This document shows positions 19,142-28,456 of a stretch of 64,000 nucleotides of DNA, one piece after another. The stretch covers positions 186,001-250,000 of the forward strand of contig NZ_KB894115.1 in NCBI RefSeq assembly GCF_000374365.1, written 5' to 3'. Origin of the DNA: Bacteroides gallinarum DSM 18171 = JCM 13658 (GTDB taxonomy: Bacteria > Bacteroidota > Bacteroidia > Bacteroidales > Bacteroidaceae). The stretch's first letter is position 1. Each line of letters opens with the position of its first letter. A program made the position numbers and the translations under genes. The notes under the pieces were generated by a model. It saw nothing but the letters and a program-made list of their open reading frames with translations, was not told the DNA's origin and ran no database searches.

Positions 19142-20125
19142 ATGATTATGTGCAAAATAGATGATTTTATAGATGTGACAAGCCGGTACATCGCTGAATT
19201 GCTTGATTTGAGGGCGGACATCAGGCCGGTCGAAAAGGATGTCTTGCATACATTCCCAGCCAATATTACTGCCGGTTATACATTTTGTACGGCTAACTTG
19301 TTGGGGCATGACGTAGTTCTTCTGTATAGTGCAGACAGTTCTGCATATACTCCGGGGCAGATGCGGAAACAAAAAGAACTGGTTGAGCGAAAAGCCCAAT
19401 GCCCGGTAATATTTGTATTGCGTACAGTGGCGGCCTATAATGTACGGCGTCTTGTCAGACATCGTGTAAATTTCATCATACCGCAAAAGCAAATGTTCAT
19501 ACCGGATTTGTTGATAGATTTGAAACCGCATAAAAATAATATCGGGGGAGGTGAAGAAACGCAGATTCCTGCAATTGCCCAATGCATAATCCTTTATCAT
19601 CTTGAAGTAAAGTCTCTCGAAGGGAAAGGAACTTATGATATTGCAGATCTTTTCAACGTGTCGTATGCCAATGTAAACCGGGCGGTCAGATGGCTGAAAG
19701 ATAAAGAAGTTATCGCTTTATCCGGCGGCAAGACAAAGAGTATGATATTTCAGTTCAAAAAGCGTGAATTATGGGACAGGATGTTGCCGTTCCTGGCGAA
19801 CCCCATCGAGCGGATTGTATATACCGATAGTCTGCCTGATGAAGTATTTTGTATTAGTGGAGTAAATGCCTTGTCGGAATATTCAATGCTGAACAAGGAA
19901 AAAAATGACACTTATGCCATTGCAAAAGAAGAAGCTCGACGGTTGCAAATCCGGACAGACAAGGAATATGGCGAGACCCGCATAGAGATATGGCGTTACA
20001 ATCCATGTTTTTTCTCAAAAAACGGCATTGTAGACAAATTGTCTTTATTTCTGGCCATGAAGGATATGGATGATGAACGCATTCAAATAGAATTGGAAAC
20101 TATGATAAATAATATGATATGGTAA
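19142..20125 (+). CDS. AbiEi-like transcriptional regulator/antitoxin
   Basis: A 327-residue protein in AT-rich DNA. It contains a winged helix-turn-helix near residues 165-210 (GKGTYDIADLFNVSYANVNRAVRWLKDKEVIALSGGKTK). The C-terminal half has the pattern of AbiEi-type regulators: FCISGVNALSEYSMLN, then RIEIWRYNP, then VDKLSLFLAMKDMDDERIQ. It overlaps by 7 bases a nucleotidyltransferase-like gene, the standard partner in type IV toxin-antitoxin (AbiE) pairs. It probably represses its own promoter and counters the partner. The family is recognised from pattern; activity is inferred. Confidence 0.65.
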   Translation: MIMCKIDDFIDVTSRYIAELLDLRADIRPVEKDVLHTFPANITAGYTFCTANLLGHDVVLLYSADSSAYTPGQMRKQKELVERKAQCPVIFVLRTVAAYNVRRLVRHRVNFIIPQKQMFIPDLLIDLKPHKNNIGGGEETQIPAIAQCIILYHLEVKSLEGKGTYDIADLFNVSYANVNRAVRWLKDKEVIALSGGKTKSMIFQFKKRELWDRMLPFLANPIERIVYTDSLPDEVFCISGVNALSEYSMLNKEKNDTYAIAKEEARRLQIRTDKEYGETRIEIWRYNPCFFSKNGIVDKLSLFLAMKDMDDERIQIELETMINNMIW

Positions 20126-20901
20126 GAGGAATTGATAAATTCAGGGAGTTTTTCACCGGATATGAAGGAAACTATGTCATCATAGGTGGTACTGCCTGTG
20201 AAATGCATGAAGAAATATATGCACAAACTCCAAGGGCGACCAAGGACATAGACATTATACTGATTGTGGAGGCGCTGTCTTCGGATTTTGCTGCAAAATT
20301 CTGGGAGTTTGTAAAAACCGCAGGGTACAGACAAAGGAATAAGGGAACCGGGAACGGGGAATGCAGGCATGAATATTACAGGTTCAAGGAACCGGGAAAT
20401 CCGGATTTCCCGTATCAGATAGAACTCTTTTCACGAAATATCGGGGTTGTCAAATTCCCGGACGATGCCCACATTACCCCCATTCCGGTTGATGATGACC
20501 TGTCAAGTCTGTCAGCCATTTTGATGGATGATGACTATTATAATTATACCATTGAACACAGCACGTTGGAGGAGGGCGTACATATTGCGAACATTGAAAG
20601 TCTTATCTGTCTGAAATGCAGGGCCTATTTAGAAATGACCGAGCGGAAAAGCAATGGAGAACAAGTGGACAGCAAACATATCGTCAAGCACAAGAAAGAT
20701 GTATTCCGGCTGGTTGCCATGCTTGCTCCTGCCGACACCTACGAAGTTCCTGATTCGCTTAAACAAGATGTTGACAGGTTTTGCCTGGCTGTCAAAGAAG
20801 AAGTGCCAAACTCTGATTTTTTCAAATCGGCAGGACTTAAAAGCATTTCCGGAGAACAGTTATTGGAACAACTTGAAGCCAATTTCATAACACAACAATG
20901 A
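20119..20901 (+). CDS. AbiEii-like nucleotidyltransferase (putative toxin)
   Basis: A 260-residue protein with a nucleotidyltransferase signature near the N-terminus: YVIIGGTACEMH, then TKDIDIIL about 20 residues later, giving the GG and DxD metal-binding motifs of polymerase-beta-like enzymes. The gene order with an AbiEi-like regulator fits the type IV toxin-antitoxin layout. It overlaps its neighbours on both sides (7 bases upstream, 4 bases downstream), so the three genes are one transcript. A variant family rather than classical AbiEii is possible. Confidence 0.65.
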   Translation: MVRGIDKFREFFTGYEGNYVIIGGTACEMHEEIYAQTPRATKDIDIILIVEALSSDFAAKFWEFVKTAGYRQRNKGTGNGECRHEYYRFKEPGNPDFPYQIELFSRNIGVVKFPDDAHITPIPVDDDLSSLSAILMDDDYYNYTIEHSTLEEGVHIANIESLICLKCRAYLEMTERKSNGEQVDSKHIVKHKKDVFRLVAMLAPADTYEVPDSLKQDVDRFCLAVKEEVPNSDFFKSAGLKSISGEQLLEQLEANFITQQ

Positions 20902-21662
20902 GAATCCAATACGCATCCGACCTGCATCTCGAGTTTCGGGAGAACAGCAGTTTTTTGAAGCACAACCCGCTGGCTGTTGCCGGAGAAGTGCTTGTCCTTG
21001 CCGGAGATATAGGATATATCGGAGATGAGAACTACTCCAGACATCCGTTCTGGGACTGGGCTTCCGGAAATTACAGCCGGGTCATCGTGGTTCCCGGAAA
21101 CCACGAGTTTTACAAGATGTTCGACATAGACAAGCTGTATAACGGCTGGTCGCTCAAAATCAGGGAAAACATCACCTGCCACTATAATGCCGTTATCCCA
21201 TTGGGTAACGATATAGAATTGATCGCTACCACACTGTGGTCACATATCCTGTTGCAGGATGCCTATGAAACTGAGGCAGCCATCACAGATTTCCGCAGGA
21301 TGCGTTACGGCAGCGAACCGCTGGACTGGACAAGGTTCAATGACGAACATTCGCGCTGTTTCCGTTTTCTGGAACAGAGCGTAAAACAAAGTACTGCCAG
21401 ACATCTCATTGTCGCCACTCATCATGTACCGTCATTCGAACTGATGGCGCCGGAGTTCAAGGGCAGTCCGCTCAATGGGGCATTTACCGTGGAGCTTGGC
21501 GGTTTCATTGCAGACAGCCCGATTGAATACTGGATATATGGCCACTCGCACCGCAATATCAATAAGGTCATCGGAAACACCCGGTGCATATGCAACCAGT
21601 TGGGCTATGTGTTCAGTAACGAGCATACGTCATTCGATAAGGAAGCGCATATTTCGATTTAA
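20898..21662 (+). CDS. Calcineurin-like metallophosphoesterase
   Basis: A 254-residue protein with the full metallophosphoesterase set: SDLHLE (residues 7-12), LAGDIG, VPGNHEF, ATHHVP and YGHSHRN. These residues bind two metals and cleave phosphoesters or cyclic nucleotides. It overlaps the AbiEii-like gene as ATGA, so it belongs to the same cargo operon. That is an unusual third member and could act on the nucleotide modification made by the nucleotidyltransferase; this link is inference. A hairpin terminator follows at 21680-21720. Confidence 0.85.
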   Translation: MRIQYASDLHLEFRENSSFLKHNPLAVAGEVLVLAGDIGYIGDENYSRHPFWDWASGNYSRVIVVPGNHEFYKMFDIDKLYNGWSLKIRENITCHYNAVIPLGNDIELIATTLWSHILLQDAYETEAAITDFRRMRYGSEPLDWTRFNDEHSRCFRFLEQSVKQSTARHLIVATHHVPSFELMAPEFKGSPLNGAFTVELGGFIADSPIEYWIYGHSHRNINKVIGNTRCICNQLGYVFSNEHTSFDKEAHISI

Positions 21663-21679
21663 GTCTGCCATACATAAAT

Positions 21680-21720
21680 CCCGTCTGTCAGCCAAGGTCA
21701 ATATCCGGCAAACAGACGGG
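21680..21720 (+). terminator. Terminator of the AbiE-like cassette
   Basis: CCCGTCTGT at 21680-21688 pairs with ACAGACGGG at 21712-21720, followed by TTATTATGT. It ends the plus-strand cargo operon just before the converging methylase gene. Confidence 0.7.
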
Positions 21721-21746
21721 TTATTATGTAACAAATTTATGGTTGA

Positions 21747-22238
21747 CTATTGAAGTCGTGGCTTCACCAACTTCCCGTCGATACCGCATGTTTCCAGAAC
21801 CGCGGTATTTTCTTTGTTGAAGGCGATCAGGCATGACGGCGCTCCGGCCGTACCACCCTGTTCCCCCGTAACATGGTAAAAACTGAGCCGTCCCTTGATA
21901 AAGAGTATTGAATCGGCGTTTGGGAATATCAGTTCGTGGAACAGGCGCGTGTCCGTGCGGGCAAAAGTGAGCGCGACGGCATTCCTGTGTTCGACACACC
22001 TGCGGATAAACCGGACAATCAGTGCAGTGTCATAGGGAGGATTGCAGAACACACGTCCGAACCAGGGTTGTTGCAGGCCGTCATCCTCAATGGTATAGTG
22101 ATGTCGCGCCGTATCCCATGGGCGGTTTACGGGCGAACACGGATCCAAATCGAACGGCCCCAGCCTCCGAAGCAGGCAGGGAGGCGTGAGCCATTCGTTC
22201 TTTCCGGTAGAAGATTTCCCCTCGAAAGTTACATCCAT
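21747..22238 (-). CDS. Phage DNA N6-adenine methyltransferase
   Basis: A 163-residue protein of the phage Dam family. It begins with the family hallmark NEWLTPPCLLRRLGPFDLDPCSP (residues about 14-36) and carries the catalytic motif NPPYD near residue 68. The family methylates adenine, often to protect phage DNA from host restriction. It lies 6 bases downstream of the tail tube gene, so it is transcribed with virion genes. A cargo cassette follows on the other strand, and this is the last gene before the operon resumes with the tail chaperone. Confidence 0.85.
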   Translation of the reverse strand: MDVTFEGKSSTGKNEWLTPPCLLRRLGPFDLDPCSPVNRPWDTARHHYTIEDDGLQQPWFGRVFCNPPYDTALIVRFIRRCVEHRNAVALTFARTDTRLFHELIFPNADSILFIKGRLSFYHVTGEQGGTAGAPSCLIAFNKENTAVLETCGIDGKLVKPRLQ

Positions 22239-22244
22239 GACAGC

Positions 22245-22700
22245 TTAGATTGTATCACCCGAGCCGATTTGGATATCGAACGGGTTGAGATCGAATTCAT
22301 GGGTGATATTGGTATCATCCTGCTGTGACTCGAGACAATCCTCCGTGAAGATGCAACCTTTGAGCGTTACGGTCGTCGTTGTCCAGTCCTCGCCGGCCAT
22401 CGGGTTGGCAAAGCTGATAATCAGGTCGAACTCGCCGATTTCGAGCAGCGAGCCGTACACCGAACGCAACAGCTGTTGCGTGGCATAGTCCATCGTGATG
22501 CTCGCCGTATAGGTAATGTTCCCGAACCCCCTCGACACCGGCCGTCCTCCCATGCCGTAGTTACTTTCGACCTTGCGCTTCTTCGACCATTTGATGGCCG
22601 ACACGCCTTCAAGGGTCGTGGAACCTTCATCGATTCCCAGGGCGGTCGATGACAGGGTTATCATCGACCACGAGTATGCTACATTGTTGATTATTGCCAT
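22245..22700 (-). CDS. Tail tube protein
   Basis: A 151-residue protein, the usual size of contractile tail tube subunits, encoded 3 bases after the sheath gene as in Mu-like phages. It is mostly beta-strand (RGFGNITYTASITMDYATQQLL, TTTVTLKGCIFTEDCLES) with an acidic C-terminus. The assignment combines size, beta pattern and the conserved sheath-tube order. Confidence 0.75.
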   Translation of the reverse strand: MAIINNVAYSWSMITLSSTALGIDEGSTTLEGVSAIKWSKKRKVESNYGMGGRPVSRGFGNITYTASITMDYATQQLLRSVYGSLLEIGEFDLIISFANPMAGEDWTTTTVTLKGCIFTEDCLESQQDDTNITHEFDLNPFDIQIGSGDTI

Positions 22701-22703
22701 ATG

Positions 22704-24056
22704 CTATGTCTTATTTGCGGTTAATGACAGTCCTTCCTCTACATAAATCTTCACGGCCACGCCCACCGGGACAAGGACATAGGAGATGCGCAGCGTGTCG
22801 TCCACCAACACGTTCTGGTTCGGGTCGATAGTGACGGCGTATCCTGAAATTTCCTGCGCCGCCTGCATCTTGGCCAGTATATCCCCGATGAGTGTCTTGA
22901 AAGCTGTAATCTTCGACGGGGCGAGGAACCCGGTTGAAGGATTGACCATCAGCGGTGAGTTCACATACGGCAGCAGGGCTGCACGCACGGCACGGCGGCT
23001 CTTGTTGATGGTGCGGTTCCGGGCAATGGTACGGAAATCCCCATGTGAGCATGTCTGGTCTTTCGAGATGTAGATCCCGTTCTCGCGGCCGGCATACTTG
23101 ATGGGAAAAATATACCCCTTATCGTCGAGTTCGTCCAGCAGTGACGGGGAGAGTGACTCGTACCGGTTCAGGCTGAGGAAGTTCTCCTCTGCCTCGTCGA
23201 GGTTGATGTCCCCGAACCCCAACTCTATTTCCTGGAAATCGTCCGCGAAGAGATTGAACTGCTTGACCCATGCGATGGATTCGTGCACGTTGGCCTTTGC
23301 TATGGCTCCCATAACCGCTCCCAAAAATCCCACGGGCGTATGGTTCCTGTTGCACATCTGCATCGTGGAGATCTTTTCGTGATGCGCCTGGCCGAATATA
23401 CAGCTGATACGGCTTGATTCACAGATGCATGAAGGTATTTTATTCAGGTCAATCTGACGCCCCTCAGTCGTATCCGCCCCCGTATTGGAAGGATTGGCGG
23501 AAAGGATGAGCGAGAGCGGCTGGTTCTGCTCCGCAAGCCCCACGGCCACGTCGTTGAGCCCCTTTACCAGATTGAGGTTGTATTGTTCCGATGCGCCGTT
23601 CGCTTTCCACAGCGGCTGTTCCGTCCATATGCCTATCTGGTTGATCATACCCCCGGCAGCACGCTGCATGATTTCCAGCGCATCCCAGTTCGCCGAACAG
23701 TCCGCGAACATCACGTAGAGTTTTCCTGAACCGCCCGGATTGCCGGACATGCGGAAAAATTCACGGATATGGTATGCCGGGATGCCGTGCAGGAAATTGA
23801 CATTCATCTCCTCCTCGTCGGTTGCCTCCACACGTTCGATGATACCGAAGTCGTTCACGGCGGACTTGAACGAGGTGATGTAGCAGACATCGCCAGGCTT
23901 GAGCCTGGTCTCATTGGTTTTACCATACCCCTCCGTGAAAAGCGTCGGCTGGAGGGACACGTCGAACAGCAGTCCCGTCACCTTCTCGCCCGACGAGCCG
24001 GTATCGTAAGGAATATTGCCGTCCACATCCTTGATAAATACATTACCGAGTGCCAT
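22704..24056 (-). CDS. Contractile tail sheath protein (DUF2586-like)
   Basis: A 450-residue protein overlapping the upstream stop by one base. The C-terminal region has the fold pattern of tail sheath proteins: RTINKSRRAVRAALLPYVN, then a conserved G, KITAFKTLIGDILAKMQAAQEISGYAVTIDP, and a final beta-strand (LRISYVLVPVGVAVKIYVEEGLSL) that would donate the interlocking strand. The N-terminus (VTGLLFDVSLQPTLF) also fits. Together with the tube gene that follows it shows that the virion is a myovirus with a contractile tail. Confidence 0.8.
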   Translation of the reverse strand: MALGNVFIKDVDGNIPYDTGSSGEKVTGLLFDVSLQPTLFTEGYGKTNETRLKPGDVCYITSFKSAVNDFGIIERVEATDEEEMNVNFLHGIPAYHIREFFRMSGNPGGSGKLYVMFADCSANWDALEIMQRAAGGMINQIGIWTEQPLWKANGASEQYNLNLVKGLNDVAVGLAEQNQPLSLILSANPSNTGADTTEGRQIDLNKIPSCICESSRISCIFGQAHHEKISTMQMCNRNHTPVGFLGAVMGAIAKANVHESIAWVKQFNLFADDFQEIELGFGDINLDEAEENFLSLNRYESLSPSLLDELDDKGYIFPIKYAGRENGIYISKDQTCSHGDFRTIARNRTINKSRRAVRAALLPYVNSPLMVNPSTGFLAPSKITAFKTLIGDILAKMQAAQEISGYAVTIDPNQNVLVDDTLRISYVLVPVGVAVKIYVEEGLSLTANKT

Positions 24057-24403
24057 TATGATTTCTTTTTAAGTTCGTTGTAGAAAGGATTCCTGTAGAG
24101 TACGGCCTTGCCCCTGATGGCGGCCGCCGTGTCCGGCGCATAGGTTCCTCCGTGCGTGTCGATGTACAGCGACGGATATGCCGGGAACTTTTTCAACAGG
24201 GACAGGATGTGAGGCTCTGTCGTCTCCTCCGACCCTGCATTCCCTTTCCCCGCGGTCTTGGCCGGCAGCCTGTCTTCAGTCTCGCCGCCTGTCCCGAGGT
24301 TTTCCGATGCCGTTTCCGGAACGGGCACCGCCTGAGCCTCCGGTGCAGGAATATTATTGTTGTCTGTCTGCGGAGTTTCCTCCGTGTTGATTTTCTTTGC
24401 CAT
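24056..24403 (-). CDS. Small protein between capsid and sheath
   Basis: A 115-residue protein. The first 65 residues are disordered (Pro, Glu, Thr rich), followed by a short ordered C-terminal domain (HILSLLKKFPAYPSLYIDTHGGTYAPDT, ending in FYNELKKKS). It lies where Mu-like phages have small head or head-tail joining proteins. No known family is recognised. Confidence 0.6.
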   Translation of the reverse strand: MAKKINTEETPQTDNNNIPAPEAQAVPVPETASENLGTGGETEDRLPAKTAGKGNAGSEETTEPHILSLLKKFPAYPSLYIDTHGGTYAPDTAAAIRGKAVLYRNPFYNELKKKS

Positions 24404-24478
24404 AACAGTAGAATGAAAATGGGGAACGGGGCCTTGCCTCCGCTCCCCGGGTGGATATTGAGAATGAAGAAAGGTGTG

Positions 24479-25528
24479 TTATTCGCTCTTCTTGTAGGCG
24501 GTATGGACCACGATCTCCGCCGGGCGGACGATGTTCACGTCCATTTTCATGCGCATCTGGAAAAAGAACAGCTCGGAGTTGGCCTGCAGACGGTCGATTT
24601 TCAGGATGTCCGTGTCGTTCGCGTAATCCACCCCCATCCACAGGTTGGAGTCCATGCCGGTGGAGAACTCGCCGAGCACCATCGTGTGTTCGGGGATTCC
24701 CACGACCGGGACGATGCGCTTGCCCTTGAAGCGATAGCGGTTGACCTCGGTATTCTCGGAATACTTGACCTGCTTGTCCGAGATATATTGGTCATACGCG
24801 TCCCAGGCGTCCCATCCGACCACAAAGGTCAGAGATGTCTTCTTTCGGATCTGCTTCGGACATTTCCTCCACATCGCATAGAGCGCCGCCTCCACCGCGG
24901 CCCCGTCCGTCAGCTCGGTCGTTCCCGAAATGATGCACTGCCCTCCGGCAACCACCTCGGCATCGGAGGAGTTCACATTGTCGAGGATCCGTTTGATGAC
25001 CCCGTCAAAATATTTCTCCTTGTTGGCTCCGATTTTCGTGCAGCCTTCCGGTGCGGTAATCTTGGCCACCGTCTCTCCTCCGCGGGCGGAAGTCCAGATG
25101 GCGTTTCCGATATACTCGTTTTTCTTGTCCATAAGGAGACGGAGCATCGTCGCCTGGATTTTCGGGTCGAGCTCGCGGAACACGAGATTGCCTTCCGGCT
25201 GCGCGAAACGCCAGTACTTCTCGTAGTCCCTCGGGTTAAACTCGAGATAGACCATAAAATCGGACGGCTCAAGATGGCGTTCGGTGAACTGGTACTCGTT
25301 CGTGCCGTCATCGCCCTTGGCTCCGTGGATGGGTTGTGGGGTCGGCACGTTGTCCTGGATAATGTTGCCCAGCTTGATGGCAGGAAGCGTATAGCGGTGC
25401 TGGATGCCCGTCTTGATATGAATCAGTCCCTCGCGGACTGTATCATTGCCCTGCACGGTATAGGTCAGCAAGTCCTCAAGTACTTCGCCGCTATACCCGT
25501 TTTGAAGAAAGTTTACTGTATCAGCCAT
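24479..25528 (-). CDS. Major capsid protein
   Basis: A 349-residue protein directly after the protease-scaffold gene, which is the invariant position of the HK97-fold major capsid gene. Its composition fits: a long N-terminal arm, central segments EYIGNAIWTSARGGE and AEVVAGGQCIISGTTELTDGAAVEAALYAMWRKCP, and a C-terminal beta strand set (LFFFQMRMKMDVNIVRPAEIVVH) as in P-domains. Size matches Mu gpT-like capsid proteins. Identification is by position and pattern. Confidence 0.8.
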   Translation of the reverse strand: MADTVNFLQNGYSGEVLEDLLTYTVQGNDTVREGLIHIKTGIQHRYTLPAIKLGNIIQDNVPTPQPIHGAKGDDGTNEYQFTERHLEPSDFMVYLEFNPRDYEKYWRFAQPEGNLVFRELDPKIQATMLRLLMDKKNEYIGNAIWTSARGGETVAKITAPEGCTKIGANKEKYFDGVIKRILDNVNSSDAEVVAGGQCIISGTTELTDGAAVEAALYAMWRKCPKQIRKKTSLTFVVGWDAWDAYDQYISDKQVKYSENTEVNRYRFKGKRIVPVVGIPEHTMVLGEFSTGMDSNLWMGVDYANDTDILKIDRLQANSELFFFQMRMKMDVNIVRPAEIVVHTAYKKSE

Positions 25529-25654
25529 TGTCGTTTTAAGTTTTCCGTTGAAGAATGAAACTCGGCCGACTGGCGGATACCTGCTGTTTCCGCGCGAGAC
25601 ACTGCGGTCTCCGGCATGTCAGTTAAAATCGGGCGGACGCCCGCGGATAGTCTG

Positions 25655-26899
25655 TCAGAGCTTTCGGAACTTGAAATCCGCACCGACCACTTCCGCCACC
25701 TTCTCGGCCATCAGCTGTTCGGCGGTCTTTGTCGCTTCCGCCGTGGCCTGGATGTTGGCAGGGTCATCGGCGATTTCCTTCGAGATTTTCTCCCGCGCGG
25801 GAATGGAAGCCAGCGTGCTTTCCGCCAACTCGAAGTTGGAACCGGCCATCTCCACCCACTGCGTTTTCGCCTCACGGTCAATCTTGCCTTCTGCAATGGC
25901 ATTCTCCACCAATGTCTCGATACGGGAAGCCTGCTCGTCCTTCTCTTTCTGCTCGTAGGCGGAAAGGCGTGCCGTCGCTGCGGCCAGGTCTGTCTGCAAG
26001 TTCCGGATGGAGGCGTCTTTTCCGGCGATGACGGTCTGCGCGTCGCTCAGTGATTTCTGTATTTCTCTGTATTTGGGTTCCATCGCGGCCAGTTCAGAGA
26101 TACGTGCCATCACGTCCTTGACCTCACCGTCCTTCATGCCCAGCGAGGCTGCAATCGCCCCGTACTCAAAGCCTTGTGTCTTGTTTTCGTTTGCCATATC
26201 GTTTTCCGTTTCTGTAAGAGTAGGTTCAATGCCTTTGAAAGGTTTATTTCCCGCGCTGACACGGCTCATCAGTTCCTGGATGGCGGCCGTATCGGTCAAT
26301 CCTTCTATCTCGTCATGCACTTTACGGCAAAGCTGCTTCGAGGTATGGATGACATGCTCCGCAGGTATGATGCCGGCCTTGACGGCAGCCTGTGCGTCGA
26401 AATAGGTCCCGTCCTTTCCTGCCTGTCCGTCCATGATGGCCCGCACATGCTCCGCTTTCAGGCCGAACCGTTTCCGGTAAATCGTCTCGATCTGTTTGGT
26501 AAAAGCCGTTACCATGTCCGACGGTTCCCCTCCGTCATCGTCCGGCAACATCGGGTTATGAATCATCAGTATGGCATAATCACGCATGAGAGAACGCTTG
26601 CCCGCCGCCCAGATGATGGAGGCCATCGATGCCGCGACCCCTTCGATGATACATTCCGTATCCACCGTGGCATTGGCGATGGTGGAATAGGTGGACATGC
26701 CGTAAAGGACACTGCCGCCCTCCGAGTTGATCAACACGCGGATACAGGAGGGACGGATGATATTTTCCAAAAAGTCGAACTCGTCATTGAAACGTGAGGT
26801 CGTCTCTTCCGTCACGCGACCGAAGAAACGGATAACAGCCGGCTGGCCTGCCTTCGCCTCTCCGACGACATATTGAAGTGTGTTCATATCCATATGCAA
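25655..26899 (-). CDS. ClpP-like prohead protease fused to scaffold
   Basis: A 414-residue protein. Residues about 1-200 are a ClpP-type serine protease: RVLINSEGGSVLYGM, the nucleophile serine in GVAASMASIIWAA, and the histidine in AILMIHNPM. After a linker, the C-terminal part (from MANENKTQG, about residue 238) is charged coiled coil (DAQTVIAGKDASIRNLQTDLAAATARLSAYEQKEKDEQ), typical of scaffolding proteins. An in-frame ATG at that point could make a free scaffold, as with Mu gpI and gpZ. The gene directly precedes the major capsid gene. Confidence 0.85.
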   Translation of the reverse strand: MHMDMNTLQYVVGEAKAGQPAVIRFFGRVTEETTSRFNDEFDFLENIIRPSCIRVLINSEGGSVLYGMSTYSTIANATVDTECIIEGVAASMASIIWAAGKRSLMRDYAILMIHNPMLPDDDGGEPSDMVTAFTKQIETIYRKRFGLKAEHVRAIMDGQAGKDGTYFDAQAAVKAGIIPAEHVIHTSKQLCRKVHDEIEGLTDTAAIQELMSRVSAGNKPFKGIEPTLTETENDMANENKTQGFEYGAIAASLGMKDGEVKDVMARISELAAMEPKYREIQKSLSDAQTVIAGKDASIRNLQTDLAAATARLSAYEQKEKDEQASRIETLVENAIAEGKIDREAKTQWVEMAGSNFELAESTLASIPAREKISKEIADDPANIQATAEATKTAEQLMAEKVAEVVGADFKFRKL

Positions 26900-27176
26900 G
26901 GGTTATTTGAACAAGAGTAGGCGGTGGAAAAAGAAAAGGTTTTGCACTGCTATTTATGGAAGTGGAAATATGAGAATCCATCCATTTATGGAAATGCGAT
27001 TATCTTTACAGTATAATAGATTGTTCAAATTACAGACCGGTTGCAACTATTTGTATCAAGACCGGCATGCTGAACATTCTAAATTCAGCAAGTACAGAAA
27101 ATGTATCATGAGTCTTGTATTATCTGCTGATTCATGTCTGTTTATACGCAGTGCGGATAAATCTCCTGCATGGATT

Positions 27177-27881
27177 TCAATTTTCCGATCCAGTATCCGA
27201 AAAACCAGATACTTCGTCATGTTCCGGACGCGGATGGAAGCCGTGTCCGCCGCTGTCATGTTGCGGCGCATCGCTGTGTTGGGTGAACGGGGGCATGACC
27301 ACATACCTTTTTACCCAGTCCCTGTATTTCCACGCGGAAGATTCCCTGAACCATACCTCGTAGTCTATCCAGTACGCCTGCAACATATTGGTTGAAAGCG
27401 GCATGTCGAAATAGGTCAGGTTGCACCGCTCGCTCAGCGCCGGCTCATGGTTCTTGGCATCCTGTATGGCTACATTGAGCCGCTGGAAGACCAGAAACGC
27501 CTCGCATTCCTTGTCTTCGTCCGCATTGTTGAGCGTATTCAGGATAAACCGCACGCGCATGGTGGCGCGTCCCTCACCGATACGCTGTTGCTGTACCAGG
27601 TACCTCACGTTGATAAAGTGGATGAACACGGCAGGGAACACAGTCTCATACTCCGTGTTATCGTCACGGACAATGCGGGCGAACTGGCCGTTGTCGATAG
27701 CGACGGTTTTGAACAGGGGCGGCGACAACGGGTCGTCCGGATTCTCCCGCAGGGTCAGGACAGCCCGCTTAACGGCCCGGTATATCTCCACGAAAGGGTT
27801 CGCGGAAACTTCTTCAGGCAGGCTCTCCGCCGGTGCCGACGGTTGTGCGGGCTGTGGTGCTGGGTGTTTGTCTTTTATCAT
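27177..27881 (-). CDS. Putative tail terminator/head-tail protein
   Basis: A 234-residue protein overlapping the upstream gpG-like gene by 4 bases. After a disordered Pro/Ala-rich N-terminus, residues 30-180 form an alpha/beta domain (VFPAVFIHFINVRYLVQQQRIGEGRATMRVRFIL) of the size and pattern of tail terminator proteins. The C-terminus is low-complexity (His, Asp, Gly, Ser). The role is inferred from position in the head-tail joining block. Confidence 0.5.
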   Translation of the reverse strand: MIKDKHPAPQPAQPSAPAESLPEEVSANPFVEIYRAVKRAVLTLRENPDDPLSPPLFKTVAIDNGQFARIVRDDNTEYETVFPAVFIHFINVRYLVQQQRIGEGRATMRVRFILNTLNNADEDKECEAFLVFQRLNVAIQDAKNHEPALSERCNLTYFDMPLSTNMLQAYWIDYEVWFRESSAWKYRDWVKRYVVMPPFTQHSDAPQHDSGGHGFHPRPEHDEVSGFSDTGSEN

Positions 27882-28456
27882 AACGGCTGGTGTGGAAATC
27901 CTTTAAAAATCATATCTATGAAATGGGCGGCGATATAGTCGTCCGTCTTCGGTGAGAATCCGATGAACTGCCGGTGTACGGGACGGCGCGTGGAATACTG
28001 GTTTACCGTGTACAGCCCGAACTTCGGATCGGTATTGTGTATGGCGGCATAATGCCCGTAACGCTCCTTGCTGCGTCCCCGCTTGCCCTTGACTGGAAAG
28101 CTCTTTTCCGTAGTCCACATGCAATACCTGGCGCCTTTCCGGAAGATGCGCGTACGGTCCGAACGCCGTCCCACTATGTCTGTCCGGCCGGCTTCCGACT
28201 GTATGCTCCGGGCCAGAGTCCCCGTATCGTTCATGAGAGGATGGGTGAACCTCTTTCCCCATTTGGAGGTACGAGGCGCCCATTTGCTACCGTTGAATCC
28301 CCCCGAAGCGAATGAGGACACGAACTGCTGCCTGGTATAGTCACCGGCAGCAGTTGCGAAGTCGAATACGTTGAACTCCAGCCGGCTGGCCATGACGCGC
28401 GTACTGGTCCTGCTTACCCAGTGGCTGCAAAACTCATCAAGCGTTATCTTGGGCAT
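27878..28456 (-). CDS. Virion morphogenesis protein (Mu gpG-like)
   Basis: A 192-residue basic protein with the gpG/HK97 gp10-like pattern: FASGGFNGSKWAPRTSKWGKR followed by LMNDTGTLARSIQSE and later ARYCMWTTEKSFPVKGKRGR, YAAIHNTDP. The motif in which tryptophan is followed by L-DTG-L-SI is characteristic of phage virion morphogenesis proteins. It overlaps the minor head gene by 20 bases and the next gene by 4 bases, so the whole block is translationally coupled. Confidence 0.8.
   Translation of the reverse strand: MPKITLDEFCSHWVSRTSTRVMASRLEFNVFDFATAAGDYTRQQFVSSFASGGFNGSKWAPRTSKWGKRFTHPLMNDTGTLARSIQSEAGRTDIVGRRSDRTRIFRKGARYCMWTTEKSFPVKGKRGRSKERYGHYAAIHNTDPKFGLYTVNQYSTRRPVHRQFIGFSPKTDDYIAAHFIDMIFKGFPHQPL

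Noticed and set aside
19013..19600. 195-residue minus-strand ORF opposite the AbiEi-like gene
   Set aside because: Shadow of the plus-strand gene, which has its own promoter and family pattern.
24152..25558. 468-residue plus-strand ORF across the capsid gene
   Set aside because: It is the antisense shadow of the major capsid and small head genes, which have recognisable protein patterns.
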